From NCBI GenBank assembly GCA_015680685.1, contig MNCI01038103.1, positions 1 through 20,228 on the forward strand: a stretch of DNA of 20,228 bases, in the 5' to 3' direction. This document shows positions 1 to 11,265 of the stretch, one piece after another. The notes under the pieces are model-generated. The model was not told the origin of the DNA. It made no database searches and saw nothing but the letters and a program-made list of their open reading frames with translations. The first letter of the stretch is position 1, and each line of letters opens with the position of its first letter. This DNA is from Gnetum montanum. Its lineage: Eukaryota > Streptophyta > Gnetopsida > Gnetales > Gnetaceae. The position numbers and the translations under genes were made by a program.

Positions 1-9
1 GATACTAAT

Positions 10-1260
10 AGAAAAAGTTAAAAGTTAGTATAGATCACTGAAACTAAATTCAATCCACTAATGGTCCATGATGCTAGAGCTTTTCAATAAAACATACAAA
101 AGCTATGTAAGAGTGTCGAACCTAAGAAAACAAATACAAAGTTGGAAGCAAGAAAACCAGGAACCCTTGGATGTGGCCTTGGATAGATATTATTTGCTAC
201 TACATAGATGTCCTAGCCATGATTTCTCTCAAAAGAGAAACTTTTTCACATCATATATAGGCTTCATAATCAAANAACAAGGGAGACCCTTGGGATTTAT
301 GCCCAAGGTCAATTATATGAATTAAAATTCCATTAGATACATAGCTTAACCAAGTGGGTGGCAAATGAAGAGGGAGAGCTAGGTGAATGAGAGAATTTAG
401 AGGAAAATAATTGGAATCCAACTCTTCAAAAGAAAAGGATCCATATATATGATAAGAAAAAAGAGGCATCTCTCAATGAGATGATTTCACAACCTTGCCA
501 ATACAAAAGTCTATTAATGAGTTTGAAGCAAGGCTAGATAAGATGTGGGAGTTGATGAATGACAAAAATAGAACTTACATAAAAATTTTGAAGGAGAGAG
601 TAATACAATAAGAATCAAATGATCAAAATAGAAGGAGGGAAAAGAACAAAGAAATAGGTAGGAACACTTATTGAAAAATAAGGAAAATAGCTATAGTAGA
701 AGAGGCTATAGACTCAACCACAGAAGAGGATGATGGATGTGACATTTATCTATATGACCATCTAAAGGGCTATTGCCTAGTTATGTGAGATCTACATCAA
801 TATGTGGCCTTCGCTATGAATCCCAAGTTCACATAATAACAAATGCCTAGGAAATTACCTTATTCAGAAGGTAATTATAGACAATGCTACAACCAATCAT
901 ACTATCCTGATAGGACTTCCTATCAACCTCAAAACTACTATAAACTACAATGGAGAAATCCACAATCATGGGGGAGGCCATCATCAAACCAGGACCACCC
1001 TTCCTACTAGCTATATCCATATGGATATTATGTTTGACAACCTATTTCCCCAACTAGTTCTACTTCCTCTACCTCAAATCACTACTACCACTATCTTGAA
1101 TATCATCAACCGAGAATATCACCACCTCATGCCTCTCACCCTCCATCATATTCTCAATATTCTCATAATTCCATCCATCACATGCCACTGCCAACAATAC
1201 AAGAAGGTTTGGAAGCACAACATCAACATAAAAGTGTCATTTATGTTGTAAACATTCATG
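10..1260 (+). pseudogene. Decayed Ty3/gypsy-type gag, copy 1 (5' end off-window)
   Basis: Gag is the structural capsid/nucleocapsid polyprotein of LTR retrotransposons. Residues read from about 68-325 follow the plant Retrotrans_gag pattern: N-L-R-K-Q-I near the start, then S-W-K-Q, then L-D-V-A-L-D-R, then L-L-H-R-C-P-S-H-D. Further on (541-860, with several stops) comes M-W-E-L-M-N-D-K and an acidic stretch, then a degenerate zinc knuckle at 738-776 (C-D-I-Y-L-Y-D-H-L-K-G-Y-C) in which the second Cys is Tyr but the His is kept. A Tyr/Asn/Gln-rich tail follows, as in gypsy gags. The whole stretch aligns with the reverse complement of 8110-9370, which fixes family, frame and orientation. Many stops and frame changes make it non-functional. 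The N at 275 lies inside it, but copy 2 is collinear across that point apart from a few bases. Family assignment is from motifs; the clade is not certain. Confidence 0.8.
275..275. other. Single-N contig junction
   Basis: One unresolved base inside gag copy 1. The inverted copy 2 reads through the equivalent point with only a small length difference, so this join is probably correct and the missing sequence is at most a few bases. Confidence 0.85.
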
Positions 1261-1696
1261 AAAATGATAATGCTAGTAAATCTCAACCACAACCTTAGAG
1301 ATGTCCTTTCTTTAGGATGATTTCCACACACAAGCACAAAACTTGTAGACCTACTAGCACATCAAAACTAGCATAAGGCCAATCTGGTGCAACATCCTTC
1401 CTCCTCAAAACAATGTCTCCTAATCATATGCAATAGCCAACAACCATCACCACTCCATCATAGGACAAAAATGATGAACCCATCACTATGGAGAGATAGA
1501 AACTTCATGCATTACTAATAATGATAAAGGATGCAGTTGTGGGATGGAAGTTCAAAATATTAATACAACCCCTATACCAATCCATCATAAAGTTCAAAAA
1601 TAGATGTGTGACCAAAAACCAATATATATAATAGCCACTAAACTAGAAGATACCTAGTGGCTTGAAAATGAGAATATAAAACTATTTCAAAGATGC

Positions 1697-2090
1697 ATGG
1701 AAGAAACGCATTGGCTTATTATTTGTAGACTTAAGAAAATGGACAAAATAGAGGACTTAGAGATAGATATCCTACACTCTGATTATACACCAAAAAAAAA
1801 TATTAAACATGGAAATCTGGGAATTAAAATAAAAAATCAAGAAGAAGAAGCAAACACATATGGACCTTCTAAAATAGAGATACCTTGAAATCTAGATGAA
1901 GATACATCTTTGAATGATCCAAATGATACTATCACCAATGTTAGATGTGCTACCATGGGATTAATTAAATCACTAATGATGATTGATGGAAAATTGGTGG
2001 TGGATAACTAGGGGATTATGCAGTGCATCTCTCAAATGTACAACCATAAGATTATTCATGAGGAAGATTCTCCATCCTATTTCAATAACT
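1697..2090 (+). pseudogene. Coding-like remnant downstream of gag (unrecognised)
   Basis: One plus-strand frame runs about 130 codons from 1697 to a double stop near 2088, broken by stops at 1886-1888 and near 2009. It is rich in Asp, Glu, Ile and Asn and ends with H-E-E-D-S-P-S-Y-F-N-N. The region 1260-1697 upstream shows only short broken frames. Being in the same orientation as gag and before the 3' LTR, it is probably the end of the same element's coding region. I see no protease, reverse transcriptase, RNase H or integrase motif. It may be the gag C-terminus, an extra ORF of a non-autonomous element, or a chance frame. Confidence 0.35.
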
Positions 2091-4209
2091 AATAAGTATT
2101 TTTTCACCTTTTTAGTTTTACAATTTCTTATAATTTTCCTATTTATTTCAAAATTTTCCAATTCTTCATATTTTTACATTTCTTAATATTTTTTTCTTTT
2201 CTTGAGTCATTTTCTTTATCTTTTATAATGTCTTTTATGTTTTTATTAATATTATTGCTAAATCATGATGTAGAAGTCAATGTTATGTGTTGGGTTTTTG
2301 TTCTATGCTATCAAGATGATTAGATAAGTAATTGTGTAAAGTAGTGAGACCACATCATTAGTCCATCTAGTTCTCTAAATAAAAGGTTTTTATTATGGAA
2401 ATGATTTGGTTTTTCTTTCATGAAACTAAAATCAATCAATGATCATTGTACCTTGAAGAAAGAGGAAACAACCAAGTGGGAATGGCAAAGGATGTGACCT
2501 CAAGGGTACTTGTTGGGCTCTTTTCTTGACTTTCTTTGTATGGTTTATGACTTCTCTAAGAATGTATCATCACTCCTTCATTGATCAATAAATATGAAGC
2601 TATGTCTTTGCATTGTGTGGTTTCCATTTTAAAAAATTTTAGAATCCAAAAAAAGAAAAAAAATAAAAAAAGAAAAAAATGAAAAAAAAAAACAATGATT
2701 GGAATTCAAAGCACACCCATTAGACATGATAATGGGGGTGGAAAGAGATGTTACCCATGCCTGAAGATGCCTGTCTATCTAAGGCCCTTCCATCCTTCTT
2801 CTCTTTTCTTCTCTTGTTTAGAGTGATGATTGTTCTTTGAGGTGGTTGTGAACTCATGGTGGTAGGCAAGAGGAAATACATCATTCTAAGGTCATTGTTA
2901 TTGGTATGGACTTGGTTTGAACTTGGATAGATAGGTATGTTGATCATTTTAATCATATTTTTCATAGGAACCTATTGTGGACATGGTCATGTACCTTACA
3001 TCTCGATCTTTACAATCCCTTCTCATCCCATTATTCACCTTACTATTGTATGTGATTATGAATCCCAATGGTTTTATGTAGTACAGTATAACACTCCAAT
3101 CAAGATAATTGTGTGTTTTTTAGAATAAAGGCATGGTCTACATTTAACTTCTTTGATGCCCACAGACATCAATAGAAGTAGTTATGCAAGGGCATTGTGG
3201 AAGGAACCTACTTTAGGGAGGACCCACTTGCATAACTTTTGTTTATCATGGAATTGAAGTAACCTTCACATCTTCTAGAACATCAATGATGGTTTCTCTA
3301 AATTTATGCATGATTTTGGGACTACTTCTCATTTGTTGCATTAATTTTTCCTACTTTTCTATTTCCATATCCATTAATATTTCTTAGCAATCTTCTAAAT
3401 CAAACATTTGAGTTCAATTATTTGAAAACTTATGCACTTCTAGAGTTATGCTCATTAGTCATGGGGTCTAAAGATGTTTGCTTTGAATTTTTTTTGAAAA
3501 TTTTTAAATTTTTTCTAAAATCCTATTTTTGAAAATTGTGGTAACTAATAGTAATTGACCAAAATAAGATGAACAACTCAACGATTTTAGTTACCTCATA
3601 GCTTTGCACATAGTACACTATCATCACCTTGTGCTTAAACACAAACTAAAAGATTGAAAAAGGATTAATTATTAAGGAAAATTTACTAGAACTAATTTTG
3701 ATTATCTAGTGACTACAAGTGATTCTAAAAGAAATTTTTATGAAAGAAGGTCTTTTGCCAAGCACAGAAACAAAGCCAAGAGGGGGACAACAGATGATAT
3801 GCCCATGGAAAAATCATAGCACATACAAGATAGTAGCTTAAACATCACATGTTTGCTAGATCCATGGGACAATGAGAAGAAATTTTAGTCCATCCTTTAA
3901 GAATGTTCTACATAACTAGAGAAGCATCAACATAACAATCAAGGTTGGAAGTCTACCACCGCTAGCAACAACAAGAAGAATCATCTTCAATGGATTTTAG
4001 AAGACCTCTAAAAATTTTGTAATCTTCAATGCCTATCTAGTCTTTTTGTCACTTTGTCATTTATATGCATCCACTTGAATAAAATTTTGTAATGAAACAC
4101 TCAAATTTAGTCAATAGTTAGAATTAGCCAATAATCCCATGATTTCCAATTTTTTGTAAACGAAGCTCAATCCTATCCTATTAACTTAAGGACGTGTTTT
4201 TACTCAATC
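2091..4209. other. Gene-free AT-rich interior of the plus-strand element
   Basis: About 2.1 kb between the last coding-like stretch and the purine run before the LTR. It holds T-rich sequence (2095-2260), an A-rich tract (2638-2696) and AT-rich sequence without a convincing frame. Short frames at 2720-2965 (minus) and 2937-3128 (plus) match nothing I recognise. No pol motif was found. Just before the LTR (about 4185-4218) the pattern CTTAAGGAC followed by a G-run resembles the post-coding, PPT-preceding sequence of many plant gypsy elements. Confidence 0.5.
2638..2696. repeat. A-rich low-complexity tract
   Basis: Nearly uninterrupted A-runs broken by single G or T, with TTTTAAAAAATTTT at its left edge. 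It could be a poly(A)-type tail of an inserted retroposon or simple-sequence expansion. No flanking duplication was identified. Confidence 0.6.
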
Positions 4210-4218
4210 GTGGGGGTA
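4210..4218 (+). promoter_or_regulatory. Candidate polypurine tract (PPT)
   Basis: The bases GTGGGGGTA lie immediately before a TG dinucleotide that starts the LTR. In LTR retrotransposons the PPT primes plus-strand DNA synthesis and sits directly upstream of the 3' LTR. Its place here argues that the LTR at 4219 is the 3' LTR of the plus-strand gag element rather than the 5' LTR of another element. Confidence 0.5.
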
Positions 4219-4227
4219 TGAAGAAGC

Positions 4228-4432
4228 ATCAATTGGTTACATTGATGGGATTGCATTGATGCAGTTTCTTTGATGTAGTCACATCAATGCAACTACTTTA
4301 ATGTAGCTGCCTCGACACAACCACTTCAAGGTAGCCACCTTGATGCAATTTCATCAAAGTAGCCACATCAATACAACCCTATCAATGCAACCACATTGAT
4401 GCATGCAATGATGCATTGATATGGCTTCATCT
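4228..4432. repeat. Cluster of TTGATG/CATCAA words in LTR U3
   Basis: Roughly a dozen copies of TTGATG(CA) or its complement occur in about 200 bp, including the near-palindrome CATTGATGCATGCAATG at its right end. The copy-2 LTR has a related but rearranged cluster (about 11000-11190). Both strands carry the word, so it can fold and could serve as a repeated protein-binding site. Confidence 0.6.
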
Positions 4433-4453
4433 ACATAGTGTCAATTTTTTCTC

Positions 4454-4460
4454 ATAAATA
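4454..4460 (+). promoter_or_regulatory. TATA-like box of plus LTR
   Basis: ATAAATA, about 235 bp into the LTR, aligned with a better TATAAATA in the inverted LTR copy. It follows the TTGATG cluster, as expected for the end of U3. Confidence 0.5.
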
Positions 4461-5199
4461 TAGTTGAACTCTTGTAGTTTTATTCTGTAGTCCTAGAGAA
4501 TAGTAAATGAGTACCCATAGTATGGATCTGAGTTAATTGTACAACATCTTATTCAAGTGGCAATGTACCTGGCCATATTCCATGGATGATAATAAGATCA
4601 AGATTGATTATTATTCATTATAGCACTTTAACTTAGGTTATATTTACTTTTAATACAATTTATATTTCATATACATAGTTATTATTTATGTTTCCATGCA
4701 TATTAATGAATTGGTAGAATTAGCGTGACCAATTTCAAGTGTAAACATGTTTTTGCTTGGTAATCCCAATAGCATTATTGCTTGGTTTTTCCAATAGCAT
4801 AGCACTTGATAATCCTAGTAGTGAATACATGTGTTCATGATATCTACAGAAAGCTGGGAATAGATACTCATCACCTATAGGCTAGTCTAGACTTTACTTT
4901 CCATTATTACTTAGTTTAAGTAATTGATTCCTTTATTATTGTTAGGAGTAGCATAAGGACAAAACAACATAAAGAATCATATTCCTTATTCTACACTAAA
5001 GCATAAATGACAAAGCTACCCCTACTCCAAGTGGGAAGATAGCAAACTACGATCAAGGCATGATATTCTAGATGCTATAACAAGTCCCATCTGCAAAATT
5101 TAATTAGATCATTCATGAACACTTGTGATTTATATGGTTAGGCGTAGGGGGTACCCACCACTCGTTAATCACATTCTTGGATATTTGTGCTAACAATAA

Positions 5200-5985
5200 T
5201 GATTTTCAAAATAGTGCATCACTAACTATACTAAGTATCTAGTTGTTAGGGTTACAAAGCTAGCACAAGTTTAATGCTCAAGCACAGGTCATGCTTTTCT
5301 ACCAATGATTTAACATGTAATAGAAATTAAATATTATGGTAGGAAAATAGTAAATAATTGTGAAAAAGTAAATAAAAACATAATAAATCTATGCTAACTC
5401 AAAGTGCTATAATGAAGAAAATTCCATTCCGATCTTTATTGAAATTAAAACTAAAATTTTTACTTACATCCATGTACAATCCACTTAAATAAAGACTTTT
5501 GAAAAAATATTAAGCTCACACTATGAGAACTTATTAATTATTATAATATATTAAAATAAAACACATAGTGTCTATCTACTATATGATTGAAAGATGTCAC
5601 ACATGTTGCTGGTGGATGCCTATTTATTGCCAAATAATATTCAAGAAGTCTTTAAAATATCTAGAATGATATCTTCATGTCCAATGTGATAATGATGTTT
5701 CTTTCTATGGTTTTGGTAGTGGCTTCTTTCCTTGTGGTCTCCACTTGTTAAAAATTAACTAGAGCTTATATTTTTTAGTCTTTAGATTCCCCATGGTCCA
5801 AGCATGCCTAATAATGTTAGGTATGAATGAAACTTCTCATAAATAGAACAAAGTTGGAAAAATTTTATTTACACTAACATACTAGATAATAAATATGATT
5901 TACTCTAATTCAAGTGCTTCAATTAATTCTTCTTGTTGAATTTATTTTGAAGGCCATTCTTATCTTTATGATAATTCTTGATGTT
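5200..5985. other. Gene-free AT-rich stretch
   Basis: No frame, repeat or RNA gene that I can support. AT-rich decayed sequence following the LTR. It does not continue into a copy of the gag leader seen next to the minus LTR, which again suggests that the LTR to its left is a 3' LTR. Confidence 0.5.
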
Positions 5986-5989
5986 CTCA

Positions 5990-7090
5990 TACTAGTTTGC
6001 TTTACTTTCTAGGCAATGATGTTGATTTTTGTTTACTACCTAATCACTTTGACCTTATACATGGACATGTTTTGATTCTCATAGGCTAATCTTAGTATCT
6101 CCAAGTTGTCCTTCACTTATTCCTTTTGAAAGTAATAAAGGTCCACTTTAAATGTGTTCATTTCTTTGTTAACAACATCCAACCTTTGGTTCTTTACAAA
6201 TAACTCCTAGTTTATCATCTCTAAATCAATAATGATTTTTCAAAGGACATGTAATTTAGCCCTAACATATGAGCAATTGCATATGAATTGTTCTTATTTC
6301 AAGGAAACAATAGGACTTGTGCCTTTAGGATCATCCCCCAAATCCATATTACCCATATTTTTAAGTAGGATACTAGGAGGGTGAGGACTTGGATCTTTAG
6401 TTATGCTAATTTATCTATTTTTCTAAGTTCTTTGATGTAAATTGCTGCTTAAGTTTATTAAATTTGGCTTTAATTTCTAATAAAATTTCTTGGTCTTCTT
6501 ATCTTTGTGCTTTATATAAACAAATTTTATCCTTCAAAATAATTAGCTTTGAATAGAGTGCATTGATATTATCAAAATTGTCAAATAAACAAGTGATCAT
6601 CTACTATGTGTTCACTAGTTTATCTAGAAGTGCTAGGAATACTCTACTATCCTACCATAGTTTTCCTTCTTATGAATACATTAATATCTTTTTTTACATT
6701 AAAATATAATTTAGGCATCACTATCTCCTTTTAACATCATTTCAAAGGATGTTTTATTGCTTAAAATGAACAATCATTCCTCAAGAGGCTTGGCCATCAC
6801 ATCTCTATACACTAGGTTCATTGTCAGTTATTATTTGTTTCATACGTTTTTGAAACAAAAATCTCTAAGGCATGGATCCTCCAAATAACTATCTACATCA
6901 TCCTAAAATATGACTAAATATGTTATAGTACATGCCTAAACCACCAATAGGAGCATGTGAACTAGTGCCTCCTAGATTAGTTTGTACCTTGCTTGGTCTA
7001 GCAATTGTGGTTTGGATTAGTAGTGTTACAACTATTATTGATGTTGTTGCTAATATTATTGATGTAATGGTTGTTATTATTATATATACA
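5990..7090 (-). pseudogene. Decayed coding-like sequence, minus strand (unrecognised)
   Basis: Reading leftward from about 7090, segments of apparent protein-coding character appear between many stops and frame changes. There is a Thr/Ile/Asn-rich start, then N-L-G-G-T-S-S-H-A-P-I-G-G-L-G-M (about 6930-6985), then M-A-K-P-L-E-E and a Lys/Glu-rich stretch. At about 6300-6395 comes P-S-P-H-P-P-S-I-L-L and G-D-D-P-K-G-T-S-P, followed by a heptad-like region rich in Leu, Asn, Val and Lys (about 6070-6250). This could be an old gag or coiled-coil ORF of another retroelement. It has no zinc knuckle and no catalytic motif, so no function is assigned. Confidence 0.3.
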
Positions 7091-7099
7091 CATTATAAT

Positions 7100-8105
7100 A
7101 AGGTTTCTTTAAGATTCTTGCTTCTAAAATTTTGACTTTAAAATCAGCTTGAAAGAATCATTATAGGTGATGTTGGTGATCGTTACATCTTTTCTTACTT
7201 TATTATAAGTCATGGTTAATTTGTGGTATGTTCAACATGGGTTGTGATGAGCTTGTGGTTTAGGAGACCATGGGTCATGGTCTAGTTGTGGTCCTGCAAA
7301 ATAGAGAAAAAGATATACACTGAGTAAACCATAAGTTGACCATGTCATGATGGTCATTTTGAATTACTTGGACTTCAAATCTAGAATTCTACTTATCATA
7401 ACCTAAACTTTTGTATAGGTTTAATTATTTAATATTACTAGATGTGTTCAATAGGTATTCTTATTTTCATAGACTAAGTAATATGATTATATTGCTATTG
7501 TTTTTATTAAGGATAATTATATTGTTATTATTATCTTATATACCCTCTACTTAAAGTTTTGTATCCTTTACTTTTATTTTTATTAATACTCAATTATAAA
7601 TCTTTTATATATTTTATGATTAACTATTGAAATCTAATTACCTTTGGAAGTTTTTGTTTTTACTAGTTATTATGACTTTATAAGTATTTGATAATGCATA
7701 TTTTACTCTTTATGTAAATTTACTCTTTATTATGCATATTTAGTTATTCATATTCTATTTCTTACTATGCACATGCCCTAGCCTTACCCAAGTTATACCC
7801 TCTATTATTTTTTATTACCAAACTAGAATTCTAAGCTAATTTAAAATTATAATTAAATATTACATGAAATAGCTTATTAAGGAATTTTCTTAGAATAATG
7901 TTCTACTCAAAATCTGATCTTACCCATGTGTCTAGGAAATTCAAAAATGCTAGTTTTAAAACTTGGTTTACCAAATTCAAAGATATAGGTAACTTCAAAT
8001 AATAGTAAGTATAATTTAATTCTATTATATTATTTTGTAAATAAAGTTTCAATGGACATTATTAAAAAACACTAAAAATTCTAATCCAATTACAAATTTA
8101 TTCAA
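7100..8105. other. Gene-free AT-rich stretch
   Basis: Very AT-rich sequence without a supported frame, repeat or RNA gene. It lies where the 3' half of the inverted gag element should be, but does not align with the corresponding part (1260-4200) of copy 1, so copy 2 is truncated or interrupted near 8110. Confidence 0.5.
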
Positions 8106-8109
8106 GAAA

Positions 8110-10072
8110 AATGATGAAAAAATACAAGTATCACAACACAAGTGACATTTTTCTATTGATGTTATGATGCCAGACCTTCTTGTGTTGTTGTAGTGACATG
8201 TAATGCAGGGAAGTATGAGAATATTGAAGATATGATTGAGCACAAGATGTGTGAGGTGGTGATCCTATAGTAGATGTTGTGGGTTGATGATATTTGGGAG
8301 AGTGGCAGGAGTGATTTGAGATAGATGAAGTAGAACTAGTTATGGAAATAGGTTGTTGAACATAGTATTTGTAAAAGTCTAGCTAGCAATAAGAGTAGTG
8401 CTAGTTTGATGATGGCCTCCGCCATGACTATGGTTTTTTCCACTACAGTTGATAGTAGTGTTGAGGTTGGTAAGAAGTCTCACTAGGATAGTACATTTGT
8501 TGTAGGATTTTCTATAATTACCTTGTAATTAAGGTAATTTCCTAGGCATTTGCTTTTGTATGAACTTGGGATTCAAAGTAAAAGCCCAATACTTATGTAA
8601 AAGTAACATGACTAGGCAATAGCCCTTTGGATAGTCATATAGGCAGATGTCACAGCCATCATTATCTTCTATGGTTGAGTCTATATCCTCTTCACCTATA
8701 GTCATTTTCCCTTTTTTCCAATAAGTGTTCCTATGAGTTTCTTGGTTTTTTTTCCTCTCCTTGTTTTGATCACTTGATTCCTTTTGTGTTATCCTCTCCT
8801 CTATGATTTTCACATAAGTTTTAAATTTATCATTCATCAACTTCCACATCTTAGCTAGCCTTTCTTGAAGCCTATCAATAGAATTTTTTATTATCAGGGT
8901 TTGTTATGAAATCATCTCATTGAGAGCTACCTATTTTTCCTCATCATTGATATGGATCCTAGTTATATTCCTATACATTCTCTCATTTACATAGCTTTCC
9001 TTCTTCTTTTTCTATATGCTCTTTTAGCCTTTGTATCTAATGGGCTTTAAATTCATATAATTTCCCTTGGGAATAAATCCTAAGGGTATCCCTCATTTGA
9101 TTAAAAAGTCCATCTATGATGTGGAAAATTTTATCTTTTTGAAATAAATCATGGCCGAGACATCTATGTAGTAGAGAATCTATCCAAGGCCACATCCAGG
9201 GATTCATGATTTTGTTGCTTCCATCCTTGGATTTGTTTTCTCAGGTTGGACACTCTCGCATAAGTTTGACATTTTTTGTTGAAGAGCTCTAGAATTGTGA
9301 ACATTTTGTGAATGGAATTTGATTCCAATGATCTATACCAACTTTTAGCTTCATCTAGCTTAAGTTTTTTCCACTTGCGTTCAATGTTTTACAAGGTACA
9401 AGCATCATGGAAGGCTTGTAAATGAAGTTGTCAATCAAAATTATAGCCTCCCCTAAATTTAGGAATGTTTTCCACATCGAGACATTTGATGCACCTATCC
9501 CTTTAATGCCTTTGGGGTATTTTAATTACCTTCCTAATCTATGTCAGGCTCCTAGTAGACAACAAGGCTTCATCAATATCAAACCTATCATAGTGAGAAT
9601 CTCTATTTCTATTTGCATGGTAGTGATGATCTTTTTCATGCTCACTTTGATTTCTTTGATTTTACCCTTGGGTGTGATTTCTATTTTCATCCAGACCCCA
9701 TAGTGGAGCTCTATCTTTATACCTATGTTGATCTTTATCAGAACTAGACGTTGAAGAGGAAGAGAAAGATGAGAAATTTGGAGAATCAACATGGCTCCTA
9801 TATTTCTCTCGATGGTCCCTTGATCTATCTTTTATTGATTTAGAGGAGGTCCTAGGCCTTGAGACCCTCCTTGTTCTAGGACTTACTCCATCTCCTCTAG
9901 GAGTGTTTGTACAAGTTGAACATAGTCCTTGTATGTAGTATAAGTTGAAATGAGCATATGAAACCCCAACTTGAAGTTGTTCACTCCAACTCTTTTTAGT
10001 GTATAACCTATCATTTCTCCTATGAGTTTTTTCATCATACAATGCATTATAGTTCCTATGTGAAGAATACAT
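8110..10072 (-). pseudogene. Decayed Ty3/gypsy-type gag, copy 2 (inverted)
   Basis: Same gag family as 10-1260 but on the minus strand and reaching further 5'. The N-terminal frame (10072-9662) starts M-Y-S-S-H-R-N-Y and has an Arg/Ser-rich, probably disordered region (S-R-D-H-R-E-K-Y-R-S-H, then a run of Ser). The capsid-like part follows (about 9370-9050, with stops): F-N-K-K, R-V-S-N-L-R-K-Q-I, S-L-D-V-A-L-D-R. The 8849-8529 frame contains M-W-K-L-M-N-D-K and a zinc knuckle at 8616-8654 (C-D-I-C-L-Y-D-Y-P-K-G-Y-C) that keeps three Cys but has Tyr for His. Homology with copy 1 ends near 8110. An LTR in the same orientation lies upstream (10192-11255), so the order is LTR, leader, gag. Frameshifts and stops make it a pseudogene. 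Confidence 0.8.
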
Positions 10073-10191
10073 GGTTTTAATTTATGTGACTTTAAAATAT
10101 TAATATTTTCTAAAAGATAAACCATTAACACTTTTACAATAATCGTGTATAATATAACTAATCTAGATAACTAGCACCATCCTCAACAATG
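10073..10191 (-). other. Untranslated leader with possible degenerate primer-binding site
   Basis: The interval between the LTR and the first gag Met. Just inside the LTR, on the minus strand, is TGGTGCTAGTTATCTAG. The placement and the TGGTGC start are compatible with a decayed tRNA primer-binding site of the TGGYGCC... type used by several plant gypsy lineages. The match is partial, so this is weak. Confidence 0.35.
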
Positions 10192-11255
10192 GTGCTAATG
10201 ATGAGCAGCAGGTACCCCCCTACACCAAACCATACAAGTTACATGTTCACATGCAATCTGGTTGAATTTCATGGATGGAACTAGTTTGGCATCTAGATCA
10301 TTAAGTATTGATCATAATTCTTTGTCTTTCCACTTGGACTAGTGGTAACTTTGTCATGTATGATTTAGTCCACAATGAGGCATATCATGGTTGATGTTGT
10401 TTCAACTTTATGCTACTCCTAACAATAATAGAGAAATCAATTATTTAATCTAATTAACAATAGAAAGATAAAGTCTAAACTAGCCTATAGGTGACGAGTG
10501 TCTATTACCAACCTGCTATACATGTCTTGAACCAACGTATCCACTACTAGAATTACCAAGCACTATGCTACTAGGTGAACCAAGTAATAACCCTATTGGA
10601 ATTACCAAGAAAATAAATGTTTATCCTTGAAACTGGTCACACTCATTCCACTAATTTATTAACATACTTGGAAATGTAAATATTAACTATGTACATGAAG
10701 TGTAAATATTAACTAAGTATATTTAAAGTAAAATTGCATGGAAAGTAAATTTAATCTAAGTTAAAGTGCTTCAATGAATAAGAATCAATCTCAATTTTAT
10801 TTTTGTTTATTGAATGTGTCAAGGTACAATGGCACTTAAACAAGACATCATACAACTAGCCTAGATCCACATTGCGGGCACTCACTGACTATTCTCTAAG
10901 ACTACGGGATAAATATGCAAGGGTTAGGCTACCCTATTAATAAAATAATGCCAATACATGATGAGATCATGTGTATTTATAGGAAAAAATAGACATTGTG
11001 TCAATGCGTATGTGTCAACACATCAATGCATGCATTAATAGGATTTCACTGATGCATACCCATCGATGGGGTTGCATTGATGCATACTTGTTGACATAGC
11101 TGTGATATTGCATTTGTCACATCACAAATGTGATGTAGCATCTTGATGTAGTAGCCAACTGAGATGCACTATCAAGGATGCTACAATGTAAATGTAATGT
11201 AGCATCTACGACATAGCTACTACCCTTACTGACATAACCAATTAATTTTTCTAGT
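10192..11255 (-). mobile_element. LTR, minus orientation (5' LTR of gag element copy 2)
   Basis: The reverse complement aligns with the plus LTR at 4219-5195 through many shared blocks. It has TATAAATA at 10981-10974 and the GTAGGGGGGTACC block near its gag-proximal end, so transcription would run leftward into gag copy 2. The outer boundary (about 11250-11265) is uncertain because the terminal TG is not clean, and no target-site duplication was identified. The divergence from the plus LTR is obvious by eye, so the two elements are old or from separate insertions. Confidence 0.75.
10974..10981 (-). promoter_or_regulatory. TATA box of minus LTR
   Basis: TATAAATA on the minus strand, following the TTGATG-type U3 cluster. 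The equivalent position in the plus LTR reads ATAAATA. Confidence 0.6.
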
Positions 11256-11265
11256 TCTTAATCTC

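Larger units (their letters stand above)
4219..5195 (+). mobile_element. LTR, plus orientation (likely 3' LTR of gag element copy 1)
   Basis: About 980 bp starting TGAAGAAG and ending near AATCACA. It aligns along its length with the reverse complement of 10192-11255. Shared blocks include TCCTAGAGAATAG, GCACTTTAACTTAG, CACCTATAGGCTAG, TTGTTAGGAGTAGCATAA and the GTAGGGGGTACC block near the 3' end. The first 210 bp hold a cluster of TTGATGCA/TGCATCAA words on both strands. A TATA-like ATAAATA lies at 4454-4460, and the same place in copy 2 has TATAAATA. The order U3-like repeats, TATA, transcribed region gives plus orientation. The exact 3' boundary and a target-site duplication were not established. 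Confidence 0.75.

Noticed and set aside
2720-3128. Frames on both strands (2720-2965 minus, 2937-3128 plus)
   Set aside because: Neither resembles a known protein, they overlap in antisense, and both lie in the non-coding interior of the LTR element.
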